Assembly: GCF_003259505.1 (NCBI RefSeq)
Contig: NZ_QLLK01000007.1
Coordinates: forward strand, 236,763 to 300,762
Reading direction: 5' to 3'
Length of the DNA: 64,000 bases
From: Algoriphagus yeomjeoni
GTDB taxonomy: Bacteria > Bacteroidota > Bacteroidia > Cytophagales > Cyclobacteriaceae
Below, one piece after another: positions 54,348 through 63,676 of the stretch. Below the pieces are notes generated by a model. That model was given only the letters and a program-made list of their open reading frames with translations, had not been told where the DNA came from and searched no databases. The stretch's first letter is position 1, and the number at the start of each line of letters is the position of its first letter. The position numbers were made by a program, and so were the translations under genes.

Positions 54348-54770
54348 ATGGATCCTATTCTAAAAAAAATGACCTGGAAAGAGGGAATGAACATCCAAGT
54401 TTGGAACAGCCCACAGGAACTTGAGGAATTAATTACTAATTGGAAAAAAGATGGCTTGATTCAACCAGCTGTCAAACCTGATTTTATGTTGGCTTTTGTC
54501 CAAACTGAAGCCGATGTAGAGAAATACTTTTTTGAAATGCAGGCACTCGCTCCAGACGACCAACAAATCTGGTTGGCTTATCCAAAAGGAACCTCCAAAC
54601 GATACAAAGCCAAAATCAATCGTGATTCTGGATGGAAATATTTAGGCGAATTTGATTACGAAGGAGTTCGTCAGATCGCTATCAATGAAGACTGGTCTGC
54701 CTTGCGCTTCCGAAAAACCAAATTCATAAAAGCGATGTCAAGGAAGTTCAGTGTTAAAAACCAGAAGTAA
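54348..54770 (+). CDS. DUF3052-like protein
   Basis: This 140-residue protein fits the DUF3052 pattern: IWLAYPKGTSK, INRDSGWKYLGEFDYEGVRQIAINEDWSALRFRKTKFI. It stands alone between the ctlX operon and the second molybdenum hydroxylase. Its role is unknown. Confidence 0.8.
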   Translation: MDPILKKMTWKEGMNIQVWNSPQELEELITNWKKDGLIQPAVKPDFMLAFVQTEADVEKYFFEMQALAPDDQQIWLAYPKGTSKRYKAKINRDSGWKYLGEFDYEGVRQIAINEDWSALRFRKTKFIKAMSRKFSVKNQK

Positions 54771-54829
54771 AATAAAACCAGTAAGCATACCAATTGACTC
54801 AGCAATTGATCTACTTACTAATCTAGAAC

Positions 54830-57115
54830 TTAAATGGTAAAAGGCAGTTTATAAATTCGCTGGCCATTCATTTGGTACATGGCATTTGCCAAAGCAGGAA
54901 TAAATGGAGGAACTGGAGGTTCTCCTACACCTGTAGGCTTGATCTGGCTTTCTATGATGTGCACATGAATAGTTTTTGGCGAAGCGGGCATTCGAATAAT
55001 TTGATATGTATCAAAATTATTTTGCTGCACCTGTCCCTTTTCAAATGTGATGGCCGAGGTAGTCGCTAAACTAGTCGCAAACTGAGAGCCACCTTCAAAC
55101 TGAGACCTTATTCGGTCTGTATTCACGGCAATTCCACAATCAACTGCATAGTAGACATCAGAAATTATAGTTTTACCATCGCTTCCTTTCTCCAAAACAA
55201 CCACACAACCTACATAAGTCAGAAAGCTCTTATGAGCAGCAAAGCCCATAATTTTACCAGCTGCCTTATTTGCAGTCCAATTTGACTTCTCCGCCACTGT
55301 TCGAATGACATTTTTCATCCTTCCGGTATTCCATGGGTAATCCTCGATTTTCTCACCATAGTTGCCGTATTCTCCGCCTACCATTTCGGACTGAAAGGTT
55401 ATATCTCGGTCCTCTCCCAAGAGCTCAAGTGCGTTCTCAATTGGATCTTTTCCTCGAGCTTCAGCTATCTCATCCATCATAGCATGTATCGCAAAGGCAT
55501 GATGAATATTACTCACAGATCGCAACCAACCCACTCTAGTATTTCCGGTAGATTCGTGAGATTCTATCCGAATGTTTGGCACATCAAAAGGAAAATCAAC
55601 ACAGCCTAAACCCATCTCCCCATCAGATGGATGAAGCTCTTCCTTACTGCCTGTCGCCCCAATTGCTGGGAAAACGGTATGATGATTCCAACCGGTCAAA
55701 GCACCCGAGGAATCCAGTGTCGCATTGATCCGCTGTGCGCTGTGCGAGTGAAAAAAGTCAAAATGAAGATCATCTTCTCTGGTCCATTGCACACGAACTG
55801 GAGCTTTTGCAGCTTTGGAAAGCAAGGCAGCTTCCACCACAAAATCAGGCTTGGATTTTCTTCCAAATCCTCCTCCAAGCAAAGTCACATTAACTTTTAC
55901 GTTTGCAATTTCTACCCCCAAGGCAGCAGCTACAGCACCTCTAGCCCACTGGGGATGCTGACTTGGAGCCCAAACTTCGCAGGATCCATCTTCCTTCACA
56001 TCAGCAATGGCAGCTGGAGGCTCAATGGTAGCATGTGCATAAAACGGAGCCTCATACGTCCTTTCTAAGGTTTTCGAAGCTGATCTACCAGCTGTATCAA
56101 AATCACCTCTTTCCCTTCTCACCTTCCCTTTTCCTTTGGTACTTTCAAGCATCTCCGCCAGTTGCTGGCCGGAGTTGTAATTTTGATTTTCTCCCAAATC
56201 CCACTCAACCTCCAAAGCTTCTCTACCCTTGATAGCAGCCCAGGTATTCGTTGCAATTACAGCAACTCCTTCCAAAGCTTTATCGAGTCCTGGAGGAAAA
56301 CCAGAACCTTCTATTTTCACCACCTGCTCTACTCCAGGTACTGCCAATGCTTTTTCATCATTATAGGAAATAACTGTAGCTCCAATCACCGGGGTTCGCT
56401 TGACGACAGCAATTTTCATATTTGGCAAATTCACATCGGCGCCGAACACTGCTTTACCGCTGGCGATATCATTTACATCGTAAATGGCCACATCAGTTCC
56501 AATCAACTTCAACTTGGAAAAATCTTTTAATACCACACGCTCTGGATCCGGCAGAGGAGCATCTTTAAGTTTACTAGCCAAATCGCCGAAGCTTAATTTC
56601 TTCCCATTTCCAGCGTGGACCACCATCCCATTCTCAGTATCACACTCGGAGGCATCTACCCCCCAGTCAGCTGCTGCAGCAGCAATTAGCATGTGTCTGG
56701 CCGTGGCACCAGCTTTTCTCATCGGTTCATAAAACATACGAACTGAGAAAGAGCCATCGGTATTTTGGTTACCGTACTTTTCTTCATCACCTTCAGCTTG
56801 GATAATCTTGATTTTGGACCAATCAGCACCCAATTCATCTGCCATGATCTGAGGCAATGTGGTACGTATACCAGTCCCCATTTCAGATCGGTGAGCGACT
56901 AAGGTCACCTCATTATCTGAATTGATACTTATATATACATTTGGAGCAAAAGTGACAGTTTCACCCTTTGGTCCAGAACATTGGAAACTTATCCCTAGAA
57001 AAAGACCTCCTGTAGCGAGAGACCCAAATTTCAAAAAGTCTCTTCGTGAAGGTGAAAAGACCTTACTCTGATCTTCTCTATTTTTATTTTTTAGAAATGG
57101 AATATTTGGAAGCAT
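54830..57115 (-). CDS. Molybdopterin-binding large subunit, second IorB-like paralogue
   Basis: The 761-residue protein has a Tat signal SPSRRDFLKFGSLATGG (about 22-38) and the same architecture as the subunit at 18.6 kb: DGSFSVRMFYEPMRKAGATAR, GVEIANVKVNVTLLGGGFGRK, GNTRVGWLRSVSNIHHAFAI and PTGVGEPPVPPFIPALANAMYQ. It is the catalytic molybdenum hydroxylase subunit. The substrate is unpredictable. The two paralogues differ clearly, so their substrates need not be the same. Confidence 0.9.
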   Translation of the reverse strand: MLPNIPFLKNKNREDQSKVFSPSRRDFLKFGSLATGGLFLGISFQCSGPKGETVTFAPNVYISINSDNEVTLVAHRSEMGTGIRTTLPQIMADELGADWSKIKIIQAEGDEEKYGNQNTDGSFSVRMFYEPMRKAGATARHMLIAAAAADWGVDASECDTENGMVVHAGNGKKLSFGDLASKLKDAPLPDPERVVLKDFSKLKLIGTDVAIYDVNDIASGKAVFGADVNLPNMKIAVVKRTPVIGATVISYNDEKALAVPGVEQVVKIEGSGFPPGLDKALEGVAVIATNTWAAIKGREALEVEWDLGENQNYNSGQQLAEMLESTKGKGKVRRERGDFDTAGRSASKTLERTYEAPFYAHATIEPPAAIADVKEDGSCEVWAPSQHPQWARGAVAAALGVEIANVKVNVTLLGGGFGRKSKPDFVVEAALLSKAAKAPVRVQWTREDDLHFDFFHSHSAQRINATLDSSGALTGWNHHTVFPAIGATGSKEELHPSDGEMGLGCVDFPFDVPNIRIESHESTGNTRVGWLRSVSNIHHAFAIHAMMDEIAEARGKDPIENALELLGEDRDITFQSEMVGGEYGNYGEKIEDYPWNTGRMKNVIRTVAEKSNWTANKAAGKIMGFAAHKSFLTYVGCVVVLEKGSDGKTIISDVYYAVDCGIAVNTDRIRSQFEGGSQFATSLATTSAITFEKGQVQQNNFDTYQIIRMPASPKTIHVHIIESQIKPTGVGEPPVPPFIPALANAMYQMNGQRIYKLPFTI

Positions 57116-57139
57116 TTGATTTCTGATTTAAGGAGGAAA

Positions 57140-57598
57140 TTATAGAGATTTTGAAGCAGTCATGATTGCTTCTTTGATACGGTTGTATGTACCGCATCGG
57201 CATAGATTCCCAGCCATTGCGGCTACAATATCATCTTCACTTGGGCTAGCATTTGAGTTCAATAAAGCTGCAGCATTCATGATCTGACCCGATTGACAAT
57301 AGCCACACTGAGGAACAATATGCTCCACCCATGCTTTTTGAATAGGATGATCTCCATTTTCAGAAAGGCCTTCTATGGTAGTGATTTCACCATCGCCCAC
57401 AGATGAAATTTGAACTGAGCAAGAACGAACAGCCACCCCATTAAGGTGAACAGTGCAGGCTCCACAGAGCGATTGCCCACATCCAAACTTGGTGCCTTTC
57501 ATATCTAGCAAATCACGGATCACCCATAGTAGTGGCATATCCTCAACTGCCTCTACTTCCTTTGTCTCGCCATTGATGTTTAATTTATAACTAGCCAT
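57140..57598 (-). CDS. [2Fe-2S] small subunit, second IorA-like paralogue
   Basis: This 152-residue subunit has [15 protein letters not shown] (about 41-55) and [16 protein letters not shown] plus [15 protein letters not shown] (about 100-145). It precedes the large subunit by 24 bases and lacks a signal peptide. Confidence 0.93.
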   Translation of the reverse strand: MASYKLNINGETKEVEAVEDMPLLWVIRDLLDMKGTKFGCGQSLCGACTVHLNGVAVRSCSVQISSVGDGEITTIEGLSENGDHPIQKAWVEHIVPQCGYCQSGQIMNAAALLNSNASPSEDDIVAAMAGNLCRCGTYNRIKEAIMTASKSL

Positions 57599-57923
57599 AT
57601 ATCTTAGATTTTTACCTGTATAAGTTATCTATTTTTTTTCTGTAAGACATGAAAAAGAATGGATTTGCGAATACGACTAGTGCCTAAGATCTATTTTATA
57701 AAATTCCAAATTGATTTTAGTTTCAGAATAGGAGAGATGAGACTATTAGAAAGCCACTTTATTAGTTGATAAAACATTAAAAATTAAGTCTCTGAAAGTG
57801 AAGCAAAAACAACCAAGACTGCATAATATCATATATTTTTACTGAGGGTGGTTTGGAATAATTGGATTAGGCTCCTACATTTGCATCACCAATTCGGAAC
57901 AAGCTCCGAATGAAACACCAAAT
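57599..57923. other. Spacer between the molybdenum hydroxylase and tRNA-Asn
   Basis: No gene. It includes a short hairpin ATTCGGA-ACAAGC-TCCGAAT (57894-57913) directly before the duplicated tRNA fragment. Confidence 0.55.
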
Positions 57924-57964
57924 TCCTCCTTAGCTCATCCCGATAACTATCGGGAGGTTAGAGC
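57924..57964 (+). pseudogene. tRNA-Asn 5'-half duplicate carrying an 18-bp palindrome in the D-loop
   Basis: It repeats TCCTCCTTAGCTCA, then the perfect palindrome TCCCGATAACTATCGGGA (57938-57955) in place of three D-loop bases, then GGTTAGAGC. The bases in front (AAACACCAAAT) are also duplicated from the front of the real tRNA. There is no anticodon arm. Confidence 0.9.
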
Positions 57965-57978
57965 GGAAAACACCAAAT

Positions 57979-58052
57979 TCCTCCTTAGCTCAGTTGGTTA
58001 GAGCATCTGACTGTTAATCAGAGGGTCCAAGGTTCAAGTCCTTGAGGAGGAG
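57979..58052 (+). tRNA. tRNA-Asn (GTT)
   Basis: A 74-nt cloverleaf: acceptor TCCTCCT/AGGAGGA with discriminator G, D-arm TAGCTCAGTTGGTTAGAGC, anticodon stem TCTGA/TCAGA with anticodon GTT (58013-58015), and T-arm AGGTTCAAGTCCT. CCA is not encoded. Confidence 0.97.
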
Positions 58053-58061
58053 CTGATAATC

Positions 58062-58099
58062 AGCCACTTACGATTACAAATTGTAAGTGGCTTTTTTAT
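58062..58099 (+). terminator. Terminator after tRNA-Asn
   Basis: AGCCACTTAC ... GTAAGTGGCT stem (10 bp) with an 11-base loop, then TTTTTTA. Confidence 0.9.
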
Positions 58100-58157
58100 T
58101 TGCAAAAAATTTGCAAAATATTGTAAATGCATATTTCACCTTTGCAGAATTTTAAGA

Positions 58158-58346
58158 TCAGGTGAATAAGGAATAACCAAGGATAAAATTTCCTGAAGCT
58201 CCCTTACAAACAATATCATAAAGGACTTTAGCTATTTCTTTAGCTCTTTTATAAAAACAAGCAGGTACTTGGCTCCATTCCGAGTTGAAAAATTGGTAAT
58301 CAGGCACTTGTGAGAAATGTTTCGTTAGTTTCTTTTTCATTTGCAT
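58158..58346 (-). CDS. Small protein, unknown
   Basis: An open frame of 62 residues (MQMKKKLTKHFSQVPDYQFF...). It lies in the region after the tRNA that looks like a mobile-element edge. No family; it may not be expressed. Confidence 0.35.
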   Translation of the reverse strand: MQMKKKLTKHFSQVPDYQFFNSEWSQVPACFYKRAKEIAKVLYDIVCKGASGNFILGYSLFT

Positions 58347-58612
58347 ATGATTTGCACAAAGAAAATCAAATTATTTTCCCACCATTCTAGCATGTTTTTT
58401 TCAGTTGCTAGAAAGTTTGGCTAAAAAAATCTGGAACTAGGTCAAGTTATTTGATCCGAGTTGGTGAAAATCTTCGAAAAGAAAAAAAATTGAGTAACCC
58501 ACATTGTTGAAACAGAGATGCTCCATAAGATTAAGACGTTTCAGAACCAATGAATGCCTTGGTAAAAGCACAATCTCAGAATGAGTGGACAAAATGGGGA
58601 AGTCTATGGTAT

Positions 58613-58951
58613 TCAGTTCTTGAATCCTCTACCACGAAATTTTCTTTTTGGGTTGAAACTAATTCCTTCCACTAATGAGTCTTTGGTTTCACCTTTGAGC
58701 CATTCCTTAATTTCCTGTCTAAAAAAGTAAAGTTTTCCAGCCCTTTTATGAAAAGGAATCTTTCCCTTAGAAACATAGCTGTAAATAGTCTGTCTTTTTA
58801 GCTCCAATAATTCACAAATTCTTCCAAGCGTCAATATTTCTTCATTTCCCAAATCAGAAGCAACAGCTTCTTGAATTCTTGTTAAGATCAAGCTATTTTG
58901 ATCAATTAATTGAGCGATAGCATGAGGTAAATCCTCAAATTTTAATTCCAT
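58613..58951 (-). CDS. Excisionase-type helix-turn-helix protein
   Basis: This 112-residue protein has a MerR-like HTH (ILTLGRICELLELKRQTIYSYVSKGKIPFHKRAGKLYFFRQEIKEWLKG), as in excisionase/DUF-type recombination-directionality factors. It lies downstream of tRNA-Asn, but there is no integrase in the window, so an integrative element is suspected but not shown. Confidence 0.85.
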   Translation of the reverse strand: MELKFEDLPHAIAQLIDQNSLILTRIQEAVASDLGNEEILTLGRICELLELKRQTIYSYVSKGKIPFHKRAGKLYFFRQEIKEWLKGETKDSLVEGISFNPKRKFRGRGFKN

Positions 58952-59131
58952 TTGTAGGTTAGATTGTTGTGATGGAAAAAAGAGATGTAATTATTTCTAT
59001 TTGAATTTAGCTTTTGGTTCCCAAGGTTTATCACATTGGAACCAGAAGTATGAGGCAATAGCTTTTTGTAATAATAGATAAGTGGTCCATACTACCTTAA
59101 AAAAATTCAAAAAATTCACCATTACTAAGCG

Positions 59132-59496
59132 CTAAACTTGTAGTGGAAGTGAGAGAAGTTTTGGAAGTAAAGTAGTTAAAGATGCTCCTCCACCTCCCAC
59201 TCCCTTAATTTCTGCGTTAGCATCAATTTCTTGTGATACAATAATTTCGGCCTTTAGCTCGATTCTAGTATCATCAATAACTTCCCTAGCAGTATTTATA
59301 ATACTTTGGAAAGTAATACTTATTGCATCACTTACAAATTGCCTTGTTTTACAGCAGCATAATTAGCTGCTCTTTTTAATAAATCTGAAAAATCATCAGG
59401 AGCCATACCATCCGGGTCAATAAACCTGATCGGATTGTTAAAGGCATAATTGTAAGGGGAATTTCTTCGCATCTGATCCGCCAAAGGATCCACACT
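59132..59496 (-). pseudogene. Third rhs tip remnant, frameshifted
   Basis: The minus strand reads the rhs core end [30 protein letters not shown], then a variable segment [22 protein letters not shown] that shifts frame at about 59332-59340 into [21 protein letters not shown]...IDANAEIKGVGGGGAS and ends at TAG 59132. It is a displaced rhs C-terminal cassette with one frameshift. The last part resembles Trypco2-like sequence weakly. Confidence 0.75.
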
Positions 59497-59583
59497 TAAA
59501 CACCCCTGACTTTTAGGTAAGGAAAAAGTCCGACAAGTCCCGGGCTTTACCTTTACATTCTTTTTGAGCCATTCCTTTAATTA

Positions 59584-60081
59584 TTACTCAATCCTCCCAA
59601 AACCACCTTCTGAACCTAAAAAGGTTAAGTTTTCTTGGTGACAATCATACTTAAACCGACTCTTTATTCCCCCATCACTGACATAGCCAATTTCATTATT
59701 TTTGAACTTTGTCCATAAATTCTTCTGATAATCAATCCTGAAGGGGATAACGTTTACAATAAATTCTCCTGACTTTAACAGCATTGGAGTAATGACACAG
59801 TAGTACTTCAAACCTTTCTTTTTGAACTCTTTCTTTACTTCTGATCTGGGTAAGTACTCTATTTTAAGATTCCCCATTTTTTGAGGGAACATAGTAATCA
59901 TTGGTGTTGACTCAACCGTAACCTCGGCAACTTCGGGAAAGTATTTTTCCACGTATCCACAAAACTCAATCAATGCTTTATGATAAACATTTGTAGAATC
60001 TTGTCTTTCTGTATTATACATCGTTTGGCCTTTAGTCTCCACTACTAAACAGAAACTGGCTATTAGTATTATGTACCTCAT
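59584..60081 (-). CDS. Putative immunity protein for the JAMM-type rhs tip
   Basis: This 165-residue protein begins with a signal peptide ([18 protein letters not shown]). Its ATG overlaps the preceding tip gene stop by four bases. An exported partner next to a toxin tip suits protection in the periplasm. No family recognised. Confidence 0.55.
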   Translation of the reverse strand: MRYIILIASFCLVVETKGQTMYNTERQDSTNVYHKALIEFCGYVEKYFPEVAEVTVESTPMITMFPQKMGNLKIEYLPRSEVKKEFKKKGLKYYCVITPMLLKSGEFIVNVIPFRIDYQKNLWTKFKNNEIGYVSDGGIKSRFKYDCHQENLTFLGSEGGFGRIE

Positions 60082-60881
60082 TTTTTGACGCCGATAGTGG
60101 TGAATTTATTAAGTGGGAAAGTGGCAACCTTCGGATTACCACCATTGTAAATTGTGACTTTGTTGTTTCCAGTCCCAAGTACGTAATGATTTCCTTTCAC
60201 GTGATATACACTTCCCGGATTAGCTTGTGACTGGGCAGATGGAATATCTCCCTTTCTTTGTCCTGTGGTTTTGTCAATAAAATCAGAAGGACTTTGATCA
60301 AACCCTCCTGCTGCATTAGTACCACTTGGATGAGTGTGGAAAGTCCCCTCAATACTACTTAAGCTATTTGTAGCAGTTTCTCCACTAAATACGTCTACTG
60401 TAGCAACCGCATCTTGACCTGGAATTGCTACTTGACCCGGTTGGGCGTGTACCACCTTTTCATTCCCGTTTGCATCTGTCCCAAACATTCCCCCTTCTTC
60501 ATGGAAGCCTCCCTGTGTATCTCCAACTGATGCATTTGGGTTATTGGCATTTTCAACTGCTACCCCCATTTCACCTCTCACATAGGCGCTTGGCAGCTCA
60601 ACGGCAGAAGAAACCGAGCTGACTTGTGTCGTGCCTCCCGATTGATTTGTTGCCTGGATTGATTTGGCTTCTTGTCTGTTTGGGACTACATAAATTCTGC
60701 CGTCATCATTCCCGTCTGTCCCCAGTTTTTTGCCTCTTTCATCATAGAAATCACCAAACATTCCGTCTGGGTCGATAAATAGTATGGGATTATTGAAAGC
60801 AAAAGAATATGGGGATGATTTCCTATCTAATTCTGCCAACGGATCCACAACCGACCATCTCCCAATCGTCGCATCATACAT
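60078..60881 (-). CDS. Orphan rhs tip with JAMM-type metalloprotease domain
   Basis: 267 residues from ATG 60881; the homology to the rhs core continues upstream to about 60957 ([24 protein letters not shown]) but a TAA stops the frame. The rhs core end DPDG lies near residue 38. The variable tip has HEEGGMFG (about 127-134) and HTHPSG (182-187), then QSPSDF (S197, D200), the JAMM/MPN pattern of a metalloprotease toxin. It is a displaced, silent cassette unless recombined onto the full rhs gene. Confidence 0.8.
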   Translation of the reverse strand: MYDATIGRWSVVDPLAELDRKSSPYSFAFNNPILFIDPDGMFGDFYDERGKKLGTDGNDDGRIYVVPNRQEAKSIQATNQSGGTTQVSSVSSAVELPSAYVRGEMGVAVENANNPNASVGDTQGGFHEEGGMFGTDANGNEKVVHAQPGQVAIPGQDAVATVDVFSGETATNSLSSIEGTFHTHPSGTNAAGGFDQSPSDFIDKTTGQRKGDIPSAQSQANPGSVYHVKGNHYVLGTGNNKVTIYNGGNPKVATFPLNKFTTIGVKK

Positions 60882-60963
60882 TCTCGCCCCGTAATCATAG
60901 TATTGGAGACCTTCGTCCTCAATAAGTTCTTTGCCGTTGTAGAGGTACTTGTTAGCTTACCCA

Positions 60964-61344
60964 TCAACCAAACGTTCTCCTTCCTATATCATATATTAGT
61001 AAGACAATTAATACACAGGCACTAAGCACAGATCCCAATATAACAAATGTGCTTTTCAAAAAAACAACAAAAACAAAAGGAATACCAACTACTAATAATA
61101 TCAAAACTATAGTAACAAGAGTTGATATCCCCCAAGATTTTGTTTTAAAAAAGCCCATAATTTCCTGATAAGACCTAACTACAGCCAAGTTAAACAACAC
61201 TATCCCAATAAATATGCTCAATCCTTTTAAAACTGGCCCATATCCATATTTTTCAGAGGCTACAATTATCAAAACTACGACCACTATGTAAGATGCCAAG
61301 TTTCTAATTCTCAACCTATCACCTGATATTTTACTTATTTTCAT
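60964..61344 (-). CDS. Four-helix membrane protein, candidate immunity to rhs tip 1
   Basis: This 126-residue protein has about four hydrophobic segments (17-30, 40-55, 72-95 and 100-118). It overlaps the rhs gene stop by 14 bases. Membrane-protein immunity beside a glycine/alanine-rich hydrophobic tip suggests a membrane-acting toxin, which is an inference. Confidence 0.65.
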   Translation of the reverse strand: MKISKISGDRLRIRNLASYIVVVVLIIVASEKYGYGPVLKGLSIFIGIVLFNLAVVRSYQEIMGFFKTKSWGISTLVTIVLILLVVGIPFVFVVFLKSTFVILGSVLSACVLIVLLIYDIGRRTFG

Positions 61345-63676
61345 CTTCTTTGACTTTTTTTACCGTGTAAGAAGCCGCTCCCGCACTGGCTGTCCCCGCA
61401 GCTGCTGCTCTTGAGTCTCCATACGAATCAGATTTTTCTGCTGCCGTATTAGCTTTTTGTTGTTTTGCGTCTTGTCTGCCAGGACTTCTCTTAGGCTGAT
61501 CGGCAACTCTTTGTGCTCTATCTGCATCGCGCTGCAAAGCCTTTGCAACCTCCGAATTTTGAGCCTTCCCCTTTAAAGAATTACTAACTCCTTTTCCCAC
61601 CAATTGCCCAGCAGTCGCATCAATGGCCACATCCGCCAAATCAACTTCACCTTCATTGACATATTGGTTTAAAGCACTAGCCCCGCCGTCTGACGCAACC
61701 TCAACGCCCAACCTTATCAAGGTATGAGCCTTTTTAAATTTAGTCACAAGTCCAGCACCAGTTGCACCAGCTAATGCTGAGGTTGAAATTGAAGTTCCAT
61801 CAATATTAGTAAATGCCTCTAAAGTTACTTGTCCTCCATTCCTCAGTATATTTTCAGTCACTTGAAGTCCATAATCCAAGCCAGCACCAATGATGGCACC
61901 ACAAATTGAAGGAGGACACTTTCCATCTGGATCGGTATGGAATACTGGATTATTAGCACCATAATTATATGGAGAACTGGACAATTGATTTGGGTGATCT
62001 GCCAACGGATCCACAACACCCCATCTCCCTATCGCCGCATCATACATCCTAGCCCCGTAGTCATAGTATTGAAGACCGTTGTCCTCGATCAGTTCCTTGC
62101 CGTTGTAGAGATACTTATTCGCTTTGATCCCTCCGTATTGATATCCCAGTCCTGTCAGTTCCAAGCCCCAGGGATCATAGTGTGTCTCCTGAACGATCAC
62201 CGGGGTGGTGCTCATCACCATCATATTGTCAAACCAGACATCCTCTGAAGTTTCGTTTACCACAAAGGTTTCCATATATCCGTCTCTGGAAATATACATA
62301 TTCTCCTCCAAGACCTCATGCTGGTTTGCTGCATTTTTGGAAAGGACTTTCTTGCCTATTTCGTATCTGTTGCTATCCTGATCATAGAGTGCGTACATCA
62401 AATAGGCCTCCGGAGCTCCTCCCGATAGGAATCGGGATTGCAGATCCTTGGCAAGGATATCTGCCAGGTTCAGTAAAGCTATCGGGTTTGCACCTCCTGC
62501 ACGCTGGTTGCTCAGTACCAGTTCGTTCAGATCGGCAATCAGTCTATCCTTGCCACCTGCTGCCATAAAGCTGGCAGGATTTGCTTTTTGCTTTTTGTCT
62601 TCCAGGTACTTGCCGTGCACCTGGAGTCTCAGGCTGTCACCTGCATAGATTTCCTGGGTACGTCCAGGACCTACCATTCTGCCCCTGTTGGCATTCAGCC
62701 AGGCAACTTGGTTCCCGCCTACTGTTACGTTATGCTCAGGCTCAGTCTGTCTGGATTCGGATATCATCGAAAAGGCCATCTCCTCTGTTGCTGCACTGCC
62801 GGATTCCATCGTGGCTATATAAACCTGGCTTTCTGACTCCCTCAGCACCTGACGGATATTGCCCAGATGGTCCTTGAGGTAGTATTCTCCCCAGAGTTCA
62901 TCTTCTTCTGCCACTAGTCTCCCTTCTTCATGGATCAGGTAATCAAGGGCTCCATCCAACAAAACAATCTCCCCGATGTAATCCTGTGTTTTGGTCAAGG
63001 TTCCACTGCTGTTGTACACCTTCTGGGTCAGTTTATTTCCTGCAGCATCGTAAGCAAAACGAAGTTGCGCCCCACTCTCAAAGGTGATCTCCTGGGGCAG
63101 ATTGAGATGGTTATAGGTGATCAGGGTAATTTCCTTGTCCACATTGGCCGTCATATTCCCATTCTCATCGTAGCCATACGCTGCTGTTCCCCAGTCCTTG
63201 AAATCTTTTGCAGTATAATTTGTACTCAGATTGTTATCCTTTACCTGGGATAGTCTATTACTGAATCTATTGTAAGAATACTCTAAATCATCAACAACAT
63301 TATAGTCTGAGGTGGCTCTTTGATTCCTCCTTACCATGGAATAGATATTCCCATTGGCATCATAGGTGATTCCCGTAACATTAAATCTATTGGCTTCACC
63401 ACTGGCCGTGAAATTCGCGGTTTTCAGCCTGTTGGCATGGTCATAAATGTAATTGTAAGTCCTTGTTTTAAAGGCTCCCCCGGAACCTTCCTTCCCTCCC
63501 CAGTCGATCCGGGAGATATTCCCGTTGTAGCGTGGTGCTGTGGCTCCACTTTCCTGGTAATAATTCGTCTGGGTATAGCCATCGGTCAATGAACTTCCTA
63601 GGGTCTTTAACCAGCCTCGGATATTATAACTATAGGTCTGGTTACCGCAAAAAACCAGTAGTGCCAGCCAATGCAT
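61331..63676 (-). CDS. rhs-family polymorphic toxin, N-terminally truncated
   Basis: The 781-residue frame has YD repeats from the start (TYSYNIRGWLKTLG...YIYDHANRLKTANF, YDANGNIYSMVRRN), the core end [41 protein letters not shown] and DPDGK near residue 570, then a variable tip of about 200 residues, Gly/Ala-rich, then Arg/Gln/Lys-rich. Typical Bacteroidota rhs proteins exceed 1000 residues with N-terminal domains, which are missing here. The initiating MHWLALLVFCG looks fortuitous and follows a TAA in the same frame, so this may be a truncated gene. Confidence 0.85.
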   Translation of the reverse strand: MHWLALLVFCGNQTYSYNIRGWLKTLGSSLTDGYTQTNYYQESGATAPRYNGNISRIDWGGKEGSGGAFKTRTYNYIYDHANRLKTANFTASGEANRFNVTGITYDANGNIYSMVRRNQRATSDYNVVDDLEYSYNRFSNRLSQVKDNNLSTNYTAKDFKDWGTAAYGYDENGNMTANVDKEITLITYNHLNLPQEITFESGAQLRFAYDAAGNKLTQKVYNSSGTLTKTQDYIGEIVLLDGALDYLIHEEGRLVAEEDELWGEYYLKDHLGNIRQVLRESESQVYIATMESGSAATEEMAFSMISESRQTEPEHNVTVGGNQVAWLNANRGRMVGPGRTQEIYAGDSLRLQVHGKYLEDKKQKANPASFMAAGGKDRLIADLNELVLSNQRAGGANPIALLNLADILAKDLQSRFLSGGAPEAYLMYALYDQDSNRYEIGKKVLSKNAANQHEVLEENMYISRDGYMETFVVNETSEDVWFDNMMVMSTTPVIVQETHYDPWGLELTGLGYQYGGIKANKYLYNGKELIEDNGLQYYDYGARMYDAAIGRWGVVDPLADHPNQLSSSPYNYGANNPVFHTDPDGKCPPSICGAIIGAGLDYGLQVTENILRNGGQVTLEAFTNIDGTSISTSALAGATGAGLVTKFKKAHTLIRLGVEVASDGGASALNQYVNEGEVDLADVAIDATAGQLVGKGVSNSLKGKAQNSEVAKALQRDADRAQRVADQPKRSPGRQDAKQQKANTAAEKSDSYGDSRAAAAGTASAGAASYTVKKVKEDENK
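62420..62437. repeat. 18-bp palindrome TCCCGATAGGAATCGGGA inside the rhs gene
   Basis: A variant of the palindrome in the tRNA fragment, in frame here, adding six codons (SRFLSG) to the rhs protein. Confidence 0.85.

Noticed and set aside
57979..58951. A complete integrative element inserted at tRNA-Asn.
   Set aside because: An excisionase-like gene is present, but there is no integrase and I could not find a second copy of the tRNA 3' end in the window.
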